Shown piece after piece: positions 13,598 to 25,883 of a stretch of DNA of 64,000 bases. How positions within the stretch are numbered: position 1 is the stretch's first letter; each line of letters opens with the position of its first letter. Origin of the DNA: Parus major (lineage: Eukaryota > Chordata > Aves > Passeriformes > Paridae); NCBI RefSeq assembly GCF_001522545.3, contig NC_031773.1, positions 41,771,494 through 41,835,493 on the forward strand. The letters are read 5' to 3'. The notes beneath the pieces were generated by a model. The model was given only the letters and a program-made list of their open reading frames with translations, was not told where the DNA came from and did no database searches. The position numbers were made by a program, and so were the translations under genes.

Positions 13598-13616
13598 CCT
13601 TCCCTTCCCTTCCCTT
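13598..13616. repeat. (CCCTT)n pentanucleotide at gap edge
   Basis: Nearly four perfect units (AAGGG on the minus strand) abut the N run, so the visible part is probably the end of a longer array hidden in the gap. Confidence 0.9.
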
Positions 13617-16600
13617 TCTATCCTGAGGTTAACTTATAATATATATTGTCATCATAAATTAGCTGAATTAAATACTCTCATACCTCCCTTCATTTTAGAT
13701 ATTTGGGGGCATAAATTGTATTTCTGCATTATCTGACTTCCCACAGTTGTTCCAGTATATTAACACTCTCACCAGATAATTTAATCTCTTCTCCACAGGA
13801 GAGCTCTGTGTAAAATATTGAAAAACAACCCAAAAAGAAATGGCAAGTAAAAACTTGGTAACAGCTTTCATATCTTACGTCAAATATATCCTCTAACTCA
13901 TCATAAATAAAAATAAAACATTGATGAGAATTATGTCTTTCAAGACTGCTTCTATTTTAGGTGAAAATTATATGGAAGACAGTTAGAAACTAAGGAAGTA
14001 AAGACATTCCAACCTTTTCTGAGCTCCTACTACACTCACAGATTCAATTGAATTGGGACACTTCAATGTAGCATTTGTCTCCTTTTTTATTTAATAAAAT
14101 ATGAGAAATAGATTTTCTTTCATACATGAAACGTATTCAGTAGTGGGATACGTCTTAACATAGAGTACCACTGTGCATAGCTGATCTTTTTGGTATGCTA
14201 TTGCTCAGTCTATGACTATCTGGAATATATTGGAAAACGAGCAGACACTCTTGTATTCATGTCCGGAAATGGGAGGTAATTAAGTACCAAGGGTATGGAA
14301 AAAATGCTGTTTCTGCATTATTTTGCAAGGCTGTTTTTTTCTGGTTGGAGAAAGAGAGGTTATCCTGAGAGGAGCCCAGCCTCAAAAACTAGAGTTTAGC
14401 TCTGCTGCCTTACCGAGCCAGACAAGCTAAAAGCACAACTTGAGCTCCTGCTTCAGAAACAAGGGTATTTGGGACAGCTGGGAAAAAGTGGATCAGATAA
14501 TAAGCTGGGAATCAGGTGGAGCTGAGATGTGGCCAGGAGAGGCAATGCCATAATTTAAGATTTTGTCCATTGGTTGTAAGAATTTCTCACCTCTTTTATT
14601 TCCTGTTTGGAAAATCAAGATGCATTATTTTGCTTGGGACAAATTTCACATTGCCAAGTCAAAGCCTTTGCTTTTAACTCTGCTGCTTCAGCATTTGATT
14701 TTGTGAATCACAGGTTACTGTGCACACTGGAATCAAGGAAAATGGATTGCACTGATTTCTGGAATGATTCCTCATGAACTTGTTTTCAGATGAAACCCTG
14801 TCACATATGCATCTGTCATGACACTGCTTTCAGTGATAGAACATTGATTGGCAAGAAGTTTCTCCTAATATTCAGGAAAATTTTGACCCCCCCAAAAGGA
14901 TTAACTTTATCTCTAGTTTCCTCACAGGTTCAAGAATTTCATAAAGTTGATTATAATTTTTAATGTGCTTTTCTGTTCTTATTACTCCCTCTGTTCCTAA
15001 AATAAGTTTATAATGAGAGTCTCTACTGTTCTGCTGTTGCTATAACTCATTATCCACAGATAGAAATGATAACTGACCATGGCACAAGATTAATCTATTC
15101 TTATTCCAGCATCTTTAACTTAACATGAATGGAAGACAGAAGCATGTTTGATTGTTCAGGCTGTGACAGGAATGAGAAATGGGACAAGGGAGAAATGGGA
15201 GGTTCAGTTTCCTTCTCAGTTTCCTTCAAGGGGTATGTTTTGAAATGTTTAAATTCATGAAAATCTCAACCAATTTATAATTTTAGATTTTAGGTTAAGA
15301 TTTGTATATTTTTTTTCCTAATTGGCCATCTTTTAAACCTAAATATTAACCAGGGGAAAAAGTAAATACGTTTTTCTTTTCACTGCATAGTGATCCTACA
15401 AGAAACTGGTAAACTGCTTGTGAAAACAGTAAAGGTGACAGCATACAGAAAAGACACCCAGCACATGGGAGTCATTCACACACAATCCTCAAAGTTTTCC
15501 CTCCTCCAATATAATATTGGCAAACAAATGTGTTGGTGTTGTTTATGGTAACAATTCTCAAAGCTGGATTGAAAAAGAGTTCATTGTGTGAAGTTGGTCC
15601 AATTATTGTAAGGATTTTTGTATGTCTGCATCATCTCCAGTCCATTACACCCCAGTTTGAAGATTTCCCTGAAAGGGAAAAATTATATTCCTAATTTATT
15701 GTTGCTGCTACTTCAAAAGTGTTGTCCTATATTTCTTGTTCCTTGGCCATCCTCATGGCATATGCCAATATTTGGTGACAGTCCAATCCACATAGCTCAG
15801 CTGTGTTCCCTTCACATACTGCATGTTTCTGTGGTGTTCTTTCAAGAGCATTACATAAAATGAGCTGATAGAAAGACATATGATAATAAGCATACATGCC
15901 TCAGGCATTGTGGCTGTCAAATGTCATGCTTACACAGAGAGCATTGTTTGTTTGAAGTCAGCAATCTCAATAACCCATTATAGCTTTGTTTACTCAGGGG
16001 CACACAATAAGCCCTAGTTTCAAATCCCAGCCAAACACTTCTCTGCTGAAACTCACAGTACCCCATCTCACGCCCAGGGTGCCATTTTACCTCCCAGGCC
16101 TTATTTCAGCAAATATTTTTCATAATATAAAATTGCCAGCCCAAAACCAAAGCCATTTTGTGACTCGAGGGCACAATTATTTCATTACTTTGGTGTTGGG
16201 TGAAGTACCCTTGAAGTACCGTGTTTCTATTGCTCTGGATAGAGAGAGCACAGTAGGTGCAGGGCTCTGCCATGTGCAAATCCGGTGAGACTCTGCAGTA
16301 GCCACATTTCCAGAACTGCAGAAGCTGAAAGACAGGAGAACCTCAAAAATGGCTGTGGGAAGAGCGAATTGTGTGGAATAATTTTGGTAAGGACTTATGC
16401 AAGATATTTTCACATATGGAAGGGGGGAGGAAGAAAAAACAGAAATCAAGCAATCAAACTCCTTTGTTTCTTCACACTTCATATTTTCAGCATTAAATAC
16501 AGCCAGCAGTAAAAAAGACAGGTGAGAAAAAGTGCACTTTTGTGCTACTTTATACTCTGAACTCCAGTCCGCATATGGTACCGTCTCTCCCCTGCTCATG

Positions 16601-19600
16601 CTAGTAATTGTTTCAGCTGAGTCAGAAGTCAGCTGCAATTTCCAAAGTTTTGGTTGAGAACATTCTCATAACTGCACTGATATGGGTTTCGGGACATTTT
16701 TGGCACTCCAGCCTCTAATTCCAGGAACTGTAAAGAGGCATGTGGCAATTAAAACATTAGCAGAATCATCTCAACCTCACATGATGTTTAGTGTGGGTTC
16801 AGACCAAGTTTCAGGCAAAGATACTATTCCTATTTAGTAAGAGGTAGTTTTATTCCCCCTGTAATTTGGACATTGACTGGAGCTGTTTTTCATTGGCAAT
16901 ATGCTAGATGTTAGATTAATGTAATTCAGGTTATGAATTTTTGCAACCTTAATCTTATGTTTGAAGGTAATTTGTAGTGTCTTCATTTCCATAATTAAGT
17001 TTTAATTATGTTAACTACTAGAGGAAATACTTAGCTGGTTTGGGTTTTTTTCTTTAATTTTATTAAGCTGCAAAATGAGTTAATCTCCTTGCCTCTAAGA
17101 AAACTGGAAAAGCAGGGGGAAAAAAAACCTCTTCTAATACTCAGCTGGATTCTATTACAAGAGAAGCAGTTATGGGACTGCCTGTGGTGCTCCTTGGGGA
17201 CATGGCAGCTGGTCACTTAAATCATGGATGACCTCCTTCTTGGGAGTGCTTCATAATTATTCTTTAGGAGTACATTTGCCTGCAGTTGTGTTCTCACATC
17301 TTGTCTGGTTTGGAAAGCTTCTCAGTTTCTGTTTTGTATCTCTAGTACAAGTTTTCCCTCTCAGTAGCTTATTTTCAGTGTTGAGTGTAACAGAGAATCT
17401 TGTAAAGCTTTTGCATTTTCAAGCAAAATGAAATTAAGCAGGTAATAGGACACCCTATGCCAAAGCAATTTCCCCAGGCAGTAGTGAGTGGCACTGTGAC
17501 CACCTTTCCTCCTAACCCACTGGGCATGCTGTAATTGCTCCTGTTGCATAGTCTGCATCTTTCATCATTTTTCCTCTTCATTTTCTCTGAAAGACAGTTA
17601 TTTGCCTCTTTCATTCCTGCCCTGCTCCTGACCTCTCTTTCTGGGCCATGATTGAAGCTGAGCCACATTTAGTGATGCAGTAAATTTCCTACACACTTTT
17701 TTCCATTAGAGGTCATGATCTTGGTTCTTCTGTTTGCTGAGCATCGTTGCCATTTCTATCATCTTTTTTTCCAAAATTCTGTCTTCCTCACTTGTGTTAC
17801 CACTAGAAATTCCAGGTAATATTGGGGTTTCTGTGTAGTTATGTGGGTCATTACCCAATTTGAATGGGACTCTTCTACACTGAACTTAATGCTCATTTTT
17901 AATGCTGTTGAGTTTGGCTTTGTGCACACAGATGAACATGGCAAGAGACAAGTACTGCCTAAGAAGCAGTAAAAGTAAATGTATAGAGCAGACAAAGCTC
18001 AGAGGGAGATAAGCAAAGTAATTCACTTCATTGCAAAAAACAGTAGCATTAATTCATTTATTTTTCTATTTTGAGATATTTTCATTTAATTTCTCCTTTG
18101 ACTGTCTTCAAATGTTTGGAATCTGCATCAGGGAATCTGAATTGTAGGACAGAGAATACTTGGAGTGTAAAGATTATTTGAACTTATGCCACAGACATGT
18201 ACGGCTGAGAAGTGGTCTTCTGTTGCCATCAAGACATTTTAAATGGCAAAGTAGTTCAGCAAAGCATTGTTATAAAAATAAAAAGCCTCTCCAAGCTGGG
18301 CAGTCAGAAATACTATATTTCCAAGGTACTGGAGAAGCTCTTCCTCTTTGTAAATGGCTCTGTTCTACTGAATAAAACCAAAAGTCAAGGCAATATAGTG
18401 CCCTGACAGTGATGGAGCCCAGGGCAGCTGCCTGCAGAACAAGCCAAGAGAAGATTTGCTTTCTGCTGCGGAGTGGTCTGCCAGCCCCCAGTGGTTTGTG
18501 GCCCAAGAGCTCTCTCTGTCCTTGTGTTCCCATGACTTGCCACTGCCAGCTAAAAGACCAGACATTTCTGGGCTGGATTTGGATCCAGAGCAGCCCAGAG
18601 AGCGGGGAATGCTGAGGGACAGTGCATCTCATTCCTTTGCCATCATCAAGAGATGAATTTTCTTGCTCTGTTTGGGGCTGGCAGGTGACCTTGGAGTCTC
18701 TTCTTGAGCTGAATGTTCTATGAGCATAGCAAAACCCATGCAGTGCCCTATACATCAGAGTGTGAAAATAAACACTAACTGGGAGGGCATGTGTTTAATG
18801 CATGCTATAGTTCACCATCTTTTGAAAAATTATTTCTTTGATCCCTGAGTTACCAGCAGGTAAAATGTTAATTTGTCTGTTTCTGGAAGAGTACTGAGGG
18901 CAAGAAGAGTCATTTTAAAATAACTAAATCAACAAGATGCTGGGCTGATATTGAATATTTCTGTATAACGTAAACCTAATTCCTCTTTCTGTCAGGGGGA
19001 CCAGAGCTTGGCTGTGTGTCACAGCTCACTGGGTGTGACATTCTGAAAAAAAGCATCCACTCCACTCCTGGCAGTCATTTTTAAAAAACAATTTGCACTT
19101 TATCTCTGTGGCACTGAGAGATCACACATCAGCCAACACAGTCAGGTATCTGGAGCGAATCAATGGCTGGCTTACCTCCCAAGGTCTGTCACCTACTTTT
19201 ATTAGTGCTGACAGTGGAGCCACTGGTTAAAGGGCAACGTGAGATGACCAATTTGTAGATAACACTTTAGATTTCTCACACTAGCTGAGCCTGCTGGGGC
19301 ACAGTTCCTTTGGAGTCATGATAGTATCAAAGAACTTCCAACATAAATTTGAAAAGAAGCTTCCCAGTTTTATCTGCCACATGAAGCCTCAGGAATGCTT
19401 TCCTAAATAGCCAGATAGAAGACAGCAACAATAAGAGTGACAAAACCAATAGGTACCTACAAGAAGCAGTGTCTCAAAAAACATGCCATATAGCAACCAG
19501 AAGCAAAAACCCAACATAAACACATAAAGTGGGTATAAGGCATGTGGTACTGGGATATAGTACCACATTTTCCATCCTCTTTAGGGAAGGCCACACATAC

Positions 19601-22600
19601 TGTCTGTGAATGGGAAGCAGCTGGGAAGTAATCTTTATCAGCCTGAAACATACACTAGCAATCTTCAGAGTAAGCTATATTTTGCAAATTACGCTACTTG
19701 AACTGCCAAGTGGAAAGATCTTTAATGTGAAGAGTTCAGTAATGAAAGGATTTTAAGATAAAAATACAACTTCCATCTTAGCTTGTTATTCTCTGCTATG
19801 GGAACATAAATACTTGTTAAGGAGAGTTGAAGACTCCCTATATAAAAAACCGTAGCTCAGTGGCCTTATGTGATCCTATTGAAAGCAGTGCTAAATCCCA
19901 TGTCATGTCTCTGCACAGCTTTCCATAGGCCCCTCTGAGTGTGAAATTCTGTCAGAACTTCTGATATTTCAGCCATTTTTCCATAATTTACTGCATTTTG
20001 TGACTCTCTAGGACTTGTACTCAGCTTTGTTTTCCAGATCTCATGATCTGTTTGCTTCTAGAGATTTGAAATTATTCTGGAGTTCTAATTCTGATAATTA
20101 GTGGAGAAAGAATTATTTTTCAAATATTAGTACAAACTTATTCAGTCCCCTTTCTGGCTGTGACTTGAGAGTTCATTTTAGTCCCACATGTTCCAGATGG
20201 ATGAATGGTGTGTGTGTGTGAATTAATAGTGCTTTAGTGCTGACTGTTAGAAATCAGATGAAAAATGTTCAGCCAGGATAAGTCCAAAAATAAAGATCCT
20301 ATAAAATCACTCAGCTTTTTAATAATACCTTGGACAATGATGCTGTATTTTTAGGAAACTTTGATGTGAGTTGCATCATTTCAAATTCAAGGAGAAACAT
20401 GTCTGCATGTTAGTCAGCTACTTTTCCTAAAAATGGAAATTTGAAGGATCTAAGGCAAAAGTGTCTATCATTCTACAATCCACAAGCCCATTAGCTGTTT
20501 ATCTTACCCTGGCTTTAGCAAGAATGGCTTTAAAATAATACTTGCAAGCACAGAAATAAAAAGTGGCTGTGACTGCAGTTGGCAGAGCCTTTGGATGATT
20601 TGTCAAAGAGGAATAGAGACAAGCTTTGTGCCTGGTGTTTGCCTTTGGTGTTACCCAAAGCTGGACAATGTGAAAGGTATGAGGAATTTGTGAAGGGCAG
20701 GGGACAGAGCTTGGGAGCACCTCAGTCAGCACTGATAGACATCACAATATCCAGTGGAAAGGATGTCGTCATCACCCTCAGCCACCTTTGTGTTTCTAAT
20801 TTTGCACAGTATGTTTATCTTCCCTTTTTCTTTCACCTGTAATTATTGCATTACCTGTCTTCTGCCTTCCATACAGTTAGCCTTGGACTTGAGAGGAAAC
20901 TTCCTGTAATACCTGAATATGAGTCTGACTGCATCCAAAAATACAGTTTATGGACCATATTGATAGCCTTGGGCTTTTGCAGAGTTCTTACTAACCATTG
21001 CATAGAACCAATTTTAAAGCACAGTGTTTCTTTAAATTAATTTTAAAACTAAAATATGTGCCAGCTTTCTTACTGAAGGGCAGATAAGAGGTTTGCTCAT
21101 TTCCTAGTGAAAAATCATTTTTACTGCTTGACTTGATGATTTGAAAAGGAAAATAATTTAAAATAGCAATAGTGTAGATAATTATGCAGTTTGAGTTCAG
21201 GAACAGGTTCTCAGGATTAGACAGAGTATTGTTTAAATGCTGTGGATGACAATGATTAAGGCAAATAATTGATATCCTCTTTAGAGTTTTGCATTTGTAG
21301 CCCTGAATTCTCCTAGGGTAGTGTCAGGTGCATACTAATGAGGAATTGCTAATAATTGTTGGGGATTTTGAGTATATGGAGCTGCAAAGGCAGGGCTAGG
21401 TAAAGAAAATAATTTTTTGAGCAATCCATGTCTGGTTTGAAGCATCAGATGTTTTATTTTACATAAACTGTAATTTCAACAGTGGGTACCTGATTATAAT
21501 TTTTCACCATTTTGATGAATGGTCAGATTCTCAGGCTTCTTCTGTTTTTTGTGTAATGCTCAACCTATCCTTCTTTACTTGGTATCCAACCTTTTTCATG
21601 CAGGCACACTTTTCTATACATATTTGTTCACACTAGAAAAGCACATAGATAGTTAAATTCTTTACCATGTTATAATATTACAAGATAACTTCAGATGCAG
21701 CAAACTGCTTTCTGAAATTTCTGAGTTTAAAATGGATAAGGTTTCTTTCGACAATGTGTTGTTATATATGGGTATAGAGCCAACCCAATGGTAAGCATAA
21801 GGTTATAAATTTCAAGGTAAATCTGTTGCTGAACAACATCAAGGTGTCCCACCCAAAAAATCTTGAACACTGTAGGAGCTCCAAGAGGGTCAAAAATGTA
21901 AATTTTTTTGTAATTATTTACAGTTCTGCAGATGACAATGATGTTTCAAATAGAAATTTCACCGTGCAAATACCCGTGCAATGTGCTCTTCTAGAACAGA
22001 ATAATTAGAAAGAACTTCAAAGCTATTTTAAACCGATTACAAATATCTTCTGGATGTCCTCAAGAGTGAAAGAGCAGAAACTGCATAAGAATTCACACAT
22101 TGGAAATAAATTAAAAAACCCAAAGACATGGCCGAATTGGAAATTCAGTCTAAGATATCAGAAGCTGCCTTTAGTTCTTTGCATGCAGTCTCCAAGCAAT
22201 CAATTTTGTTGATACCTACAAGAAACTGGGGGTCATTCTGTGCCCTCAGAATGGGCACCTCAAATGGAAATTAGTACTTGCTTTGCTGAGGCTACAAAGA
22301 AAAAGGTTGCAAAATGTTCAGTGGAGTTCAATCTGGACAATAACACGTCAAAGAAAGAAATTTAAACAGCACTGAAAAGATTTCTGATGCTGAATTCACA
22401 TTTTAATTAACTCTGCAGAATAAAAGTGACTTAGAAAAAGTACTTTCTAACTCCCTTTTACAATACTCTTGATATTTTTTTTAAAGGATACCATTTTATT
22501 GGTGGGACTAAGATTACACAAATGCCTGAAGCTACCCTAGGTTCTTATCTCAGAAGCGTGGGATCTGTGCTCAGTGCATTTGGAGCTTAATTCTGCCATA

Positions 22601-22772
22601 CACTTAACAATGTGTCTATGGCTAGGCATGTTAGAATTCACCACACAGTCCTTGAACGATGTCTGTCAGAAGTCCAGAGTCCCTTTAGAGACAAAAGACA
22701 TGATTTTTCTTATCCCAAAGTAGATAGGTCACATTAATAATTCCATAAGGGTGCATATTTCACTCAATTTTC
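13617..22772. other. Unannotated sequence, 9 kb
   Basis: No gene, RNA or transposon recognised. The longer frames at 16177-16638 (153 codons, minus) and 18270-18755 (161 codons, minus) have no domain, no consistent splice signals and overlapping open frames on the other strand. A minor GT run lies at 20208-20220. The 21190-21420 stretch has TAAT-rich motifs of the kind common in enhancers, but that is only texture. Confidence 0.5.
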
Positions 22773-22888
22773 TATAAAAATAGCACATAAAGGAGATATC
22801 TGGATCATAGATTCTGAAACTTCTGTGAGATGAAGCTCACCCTGACTGTCTTGGTATGTTGGCATATCACACAGCCTCAGTTACACTT
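22773..22888 (+). other. Possible TATA box plus signal-peptide first exon (unproven)
   Basis: TATAAAAATA lies at 22773-22782. An ATG at 22830 starts the peptide MKLTLTVLVCWHITQPQLH, which has a basic residue followed by a hydrophobic stretch like a short secretory signal. The frame closes at TAA, but a full-consensus donor GTAAGTAT (GT at 22889-22890) overlaps that stop, so splicing would carry the frame on. A second possible donor, GTATGT, lies at 22854. This layout resembles the first coding exon of a small secreted protein. Each signal is short, and together they are only modestly better than chance. Confidence 0.15.
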
Positions 22889-23883
22889 GTAAGTATATTC
22901 AAGAGGGGTTTTGGGATAGCAGCACTGACAACAGAGGTATGCTGAGGTACTAAGTTAATGAAGTTGTTAACAGCCTTATGAATGCAATTAATTAATGATT
23001 ACCTTGAAATTAGTACCCTAAATATATGTCCAACTCATGGTGTAGCCTAAAATATATTAATTGAAAGGTCAAGATTCATGTTTCCAGTTACTTTCTCATA
23101 TGAGAACACAGGGTGGGGGAGGAAAATATTTTTTGGTGTTGATGTTAATAAAATTGGAAACTGAAAAATAGAGACGTAGTGAAAAATGACACCTCAGCTT
23201 TCAGAATTTTTTTTCACTGTGTTTGAATTCACTGTGAGTGAATTTAGAAGTGTTAAGAAAAAAGTATAAAGGAGAACAACTGTCTGACTACAAAACTGAG
23301 GGGGTTTTTCCATTTGTATCTGTAAGGTCTATTTTTTGCAGGTAAAATTACTATAAAGATATCTCTGTTCTTTGGTGTTCTCTCTCTACAAGTGTGTAAA
23401 TTTAGTCTGTACCTTTGTCAGGAATGTCAGCAGCCTTTTAAATTTTGATTCTTGGATTTAATCATATAATATTGAATCTCCATATAGACAGAAAAAGAGA
23501 AATCCAAGGTGAAAAAATAAGCCAGAAGGCCTCACCTAAAGTGGGTCTTTTCACTAAACTAAAACAAAAGTGACAGCGCCCCCCACTCTCAAAACATTAA
23601 TTACAGCCACAAGTTTGACTTTCCTGACCCAGCTTGGCTTAATTTTGTATCCTCATAGTTCCTTAAGCTTTATATAGTTTGATTTCCTTTCTGCTATCTG
23701 GAAAGAGAGAGAAAGAATCATGTTTCCATATAAATTCTTTTCTGGATTCTGCAATGTGAGATTTATTTAATCAATTACATAAACTGATACTCTAAGAATA
23801 CCTTGCCCACAGTTTTTTGGCCTGAACCACTGACAATTTTGCTTTTTCTTGGTCTTTCTGCTTGAAAAATGTTGGATTTTTAG

Positions 23884-24049
23884 TTCCACAGAATGGCACA
23901 TGTCCAATACCTCCATTAGTAACAGAGAATAATTCATTTTTTGGTTTGAGACCTCAAGATCTGTTTGGGACTTCCAGTTCTGAGGACCTGAGCTATGTCT
24001 TGCCCCCTGTGGCATGTCTGCACTGCTGTCAATGCCACCCCTGGCACAG
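23884..24049 (+). other. Exon-like segment with CAG|GTAAGT donor (unproven)
   Basis: A pyrimidine-rich run with TTTTTAG (acceptor at 23883) or TTCCACAG (acceptor at 23891) precedes a frame open for about 55 codons up to a perfect donor CAG|GTAAGTG, GT at 24050-24051. The peptide is Pro/Ser-containing and ends in a small Cys cluster, VACLHCCQCHPWH. The frame stops inside the donor, as expected for a spliced exon but also by chance. It sits 1 kb downstream of the signal-like ATG. The phases fit only if the GTATGT donor at 22854 and the acceptor at 23891 are used, which would leave a very short signal sequence. Confidence 0.13.
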
Positions 24050-24053
24050 GTAA

Positions 24054-25606
24054 GTGATGTTTTGGGTCACACTGTAGATCTCTGCACACACAACACAGAG
24101 CCACAGAAGATGCTCTTCTTTTGTGTGAGATGATGGTTACCCAAGGCTATAATTCAGCTGTGCAGTGTGAACAGATAGCAGGCTACAATGAATCTCGTAC
24201 CTCTCAGAGATTTTTTTTGTGGTTGTAAAACAATATATCAGACACTGGTGAGTAAAATTAGTGGCCTGTAAATCCCGCAATATAAATCACTCGTGGGAAG
24301 AGTTAAAATATATAGCTAGAAATATCAGTATTTCATCTGAGGTAATTGAATTAGTTAATAAATAAAAGAAAGATGTGTGACCCTTATTGATTTTTTCTTC
24401 TTTGAATATAATGGCTGTGGAAGGGAAGGAGAGGGGAGGACAGGGGAGAGAGGGAAAGAGGGAGAGGTTTTTTGCAGACTCCACATGGGAGCACCTCATA
24501 AGGGCAGCAGAAAGGAACAAGATCCTTGTGACCTAAAGAAAAGATGAGCAGTTAAAGAATTTGATCACGAATTTTCTCTGCTGAATGTGTAAGAAGGTAG
24601 TACCAATTTAAAGCCACAAGCATTCTGTGTTTAGGTAATCATCACTAGTGAATTCACCCTGATTTATTCACAACATACTTAATTAGCTCATAGTGGTTAT
24701 GTCTGTGCTGCAAAGTGGGTACACTTGGAGCTGTGCCATGCAGTCCTGTTTGCCAGCTGAAATCTCTTGGAGTATATAAAAGCCCCATGGGCATCCAAAT
24801 TTCCCACTAGAGGACACTGGGATATATGGAGATATACTGCAGCTGGAATTCACACAGAGAATTCAATCACAGAGATCCACGCATTGCTCCATGGCATAAG
24901 CCAAGCATAATTTTCATTATTCTTTTGCTACTTCTTTCAACATTTTAGATATAATTTATATATCATATGTGTACACTCAGTAATAAGAAGAGAAAATGAT
25001 GCAATTATTTTTGGAAGCCACTCCATTCTGCAGCTGGAGTCTGGAGGAATATGCATGCTTGTGGGTGTATTCAAAATATAATATGGTCAGGCCACTTGTA
25101 AGTTAAGTTGATATGACAACCTATCGTGATGGAAATAGTATTTTCTTTTGTTAAAAGAAAAGATAGACCATTTAATTAATTTCTGTAATACAAGGAATTA
25201 TTTGACTAGCAGACTGAATTTGAGTGGCAAATCCCATCTTCCTCCTACTAATAGATGTTCTCTGCATTCCAACTGAAGTAATTAAAACTTAAGATTAGTA
25301 AAAAAATGCAGTTTCTGGTACAGATTTGATAAAGGCTAAACACTGCACTGATCAATTCTAAAAAAAAATTTAAAAAACTCCAATTTTGTTCTGATTTCCT
25401 CTTCCTGTTTATCCCATTCATCATTTAAACTGTCTTTTCATATGGGATTCACCTAGCTTTAGCCATCTAGAAGTTAAAAATCTTGTTTAAGTGAGAGTCA
25501 ATGAAGAGTAACAAAAACTTTCTGAGGGTGATAAGAGTTTATCTTAAAAAAGGCATCTTAGCCAGGTTGGAATTAATTGCTCTCTGGCAGTGGGCCACCC
25601 ACTTAC
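24054..25606. other. Unannotated sequence with a purine tract
   Basis: Contains the G/A tract (24419-24467) and a strong TATA match, TATATAAAAG at 24773-24782, with no coding sequence attached. No gene recognised. Confidence 0.5.
24419..24467. repeat. G/A-rich purine tract
   Basis: About 49 bases of almost pure purine (GGAAGGGAAGGAGAGGGGAG-like) on the plus strand. Such tracts can form triplex or H-DNA when mirror-symmetric; the symmetry here is only partial. Confidence 0.75.
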
Positions 25607-25653
25607 CTGTTACAAGAAATGCAGTCATCAAATTTGGTGTAGAAGCCCAACTA
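25607..25653 (-). other. Possible 44-47 nt exon with good splice sites (unproven)
   Basis: On the minus strand a pyrimidine-rich stretch ending in TATACAG (or CAGTAG, 3 nt later) is followed by 44-47 bases and then a perfect donor ACAG|GTAAGTGG, GT at 25605-25606. With the inner acceptor the frame reads LGFYTKFDDCISCN plus two bases, a Cys-x-x-Cys pattern like those in Cys-rich extracellular repeats. The peptide is far too short to assign to a family. No adjoining exon was found on this strand. Confidence 0.15.
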
Positions 25654-25753
25654 CTGTATAGGTAAAGGTAGGTGAATCAAGTCTGTAGACTAGAAACTGT
25701 TTGGGGGAGAAATTCTTAGACACAATTTAACACATACAGATATGTGGCATTTT

Positions 25754-25883
25754 ATAAAAAACAAACCAACAAACCAACCATCAAACAAAAACCCCAAACA
25801 GATAAACCAACAAAACCCCCAACAAAACATATAAGCAGACAAACACACATAAAAACCTCAACCATTCCAAACCAATAAACCTC
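25754..25883. repeat. C/A-rich, nearly G-free tract
   Basis: About 130 bases built from CAAAC, CCAAC and AAACCCC-like units with only a few G residues on the plus strand. It is not a clean tandem repeat. A similar tract lies at 53130-53214. Confidence 0.8.

Noticed and set aside
16177..16638. 153-codon minus-strand frame
   Set aside because: No domain, no splice context and overlapping plus-strand frames; a frame of this length is expected occasionally in 64 kb of this composition.
18270..18755. 161-codon minus-strand frame
   Set aside because: Open in several frames on both strands because of local GC content; no recognisable product.
23226..23244. 8-bp inverted repeat AATTCACT / AGTGAATT
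   Set aside because: Chance level in AT-rich DNA, no associated feature.
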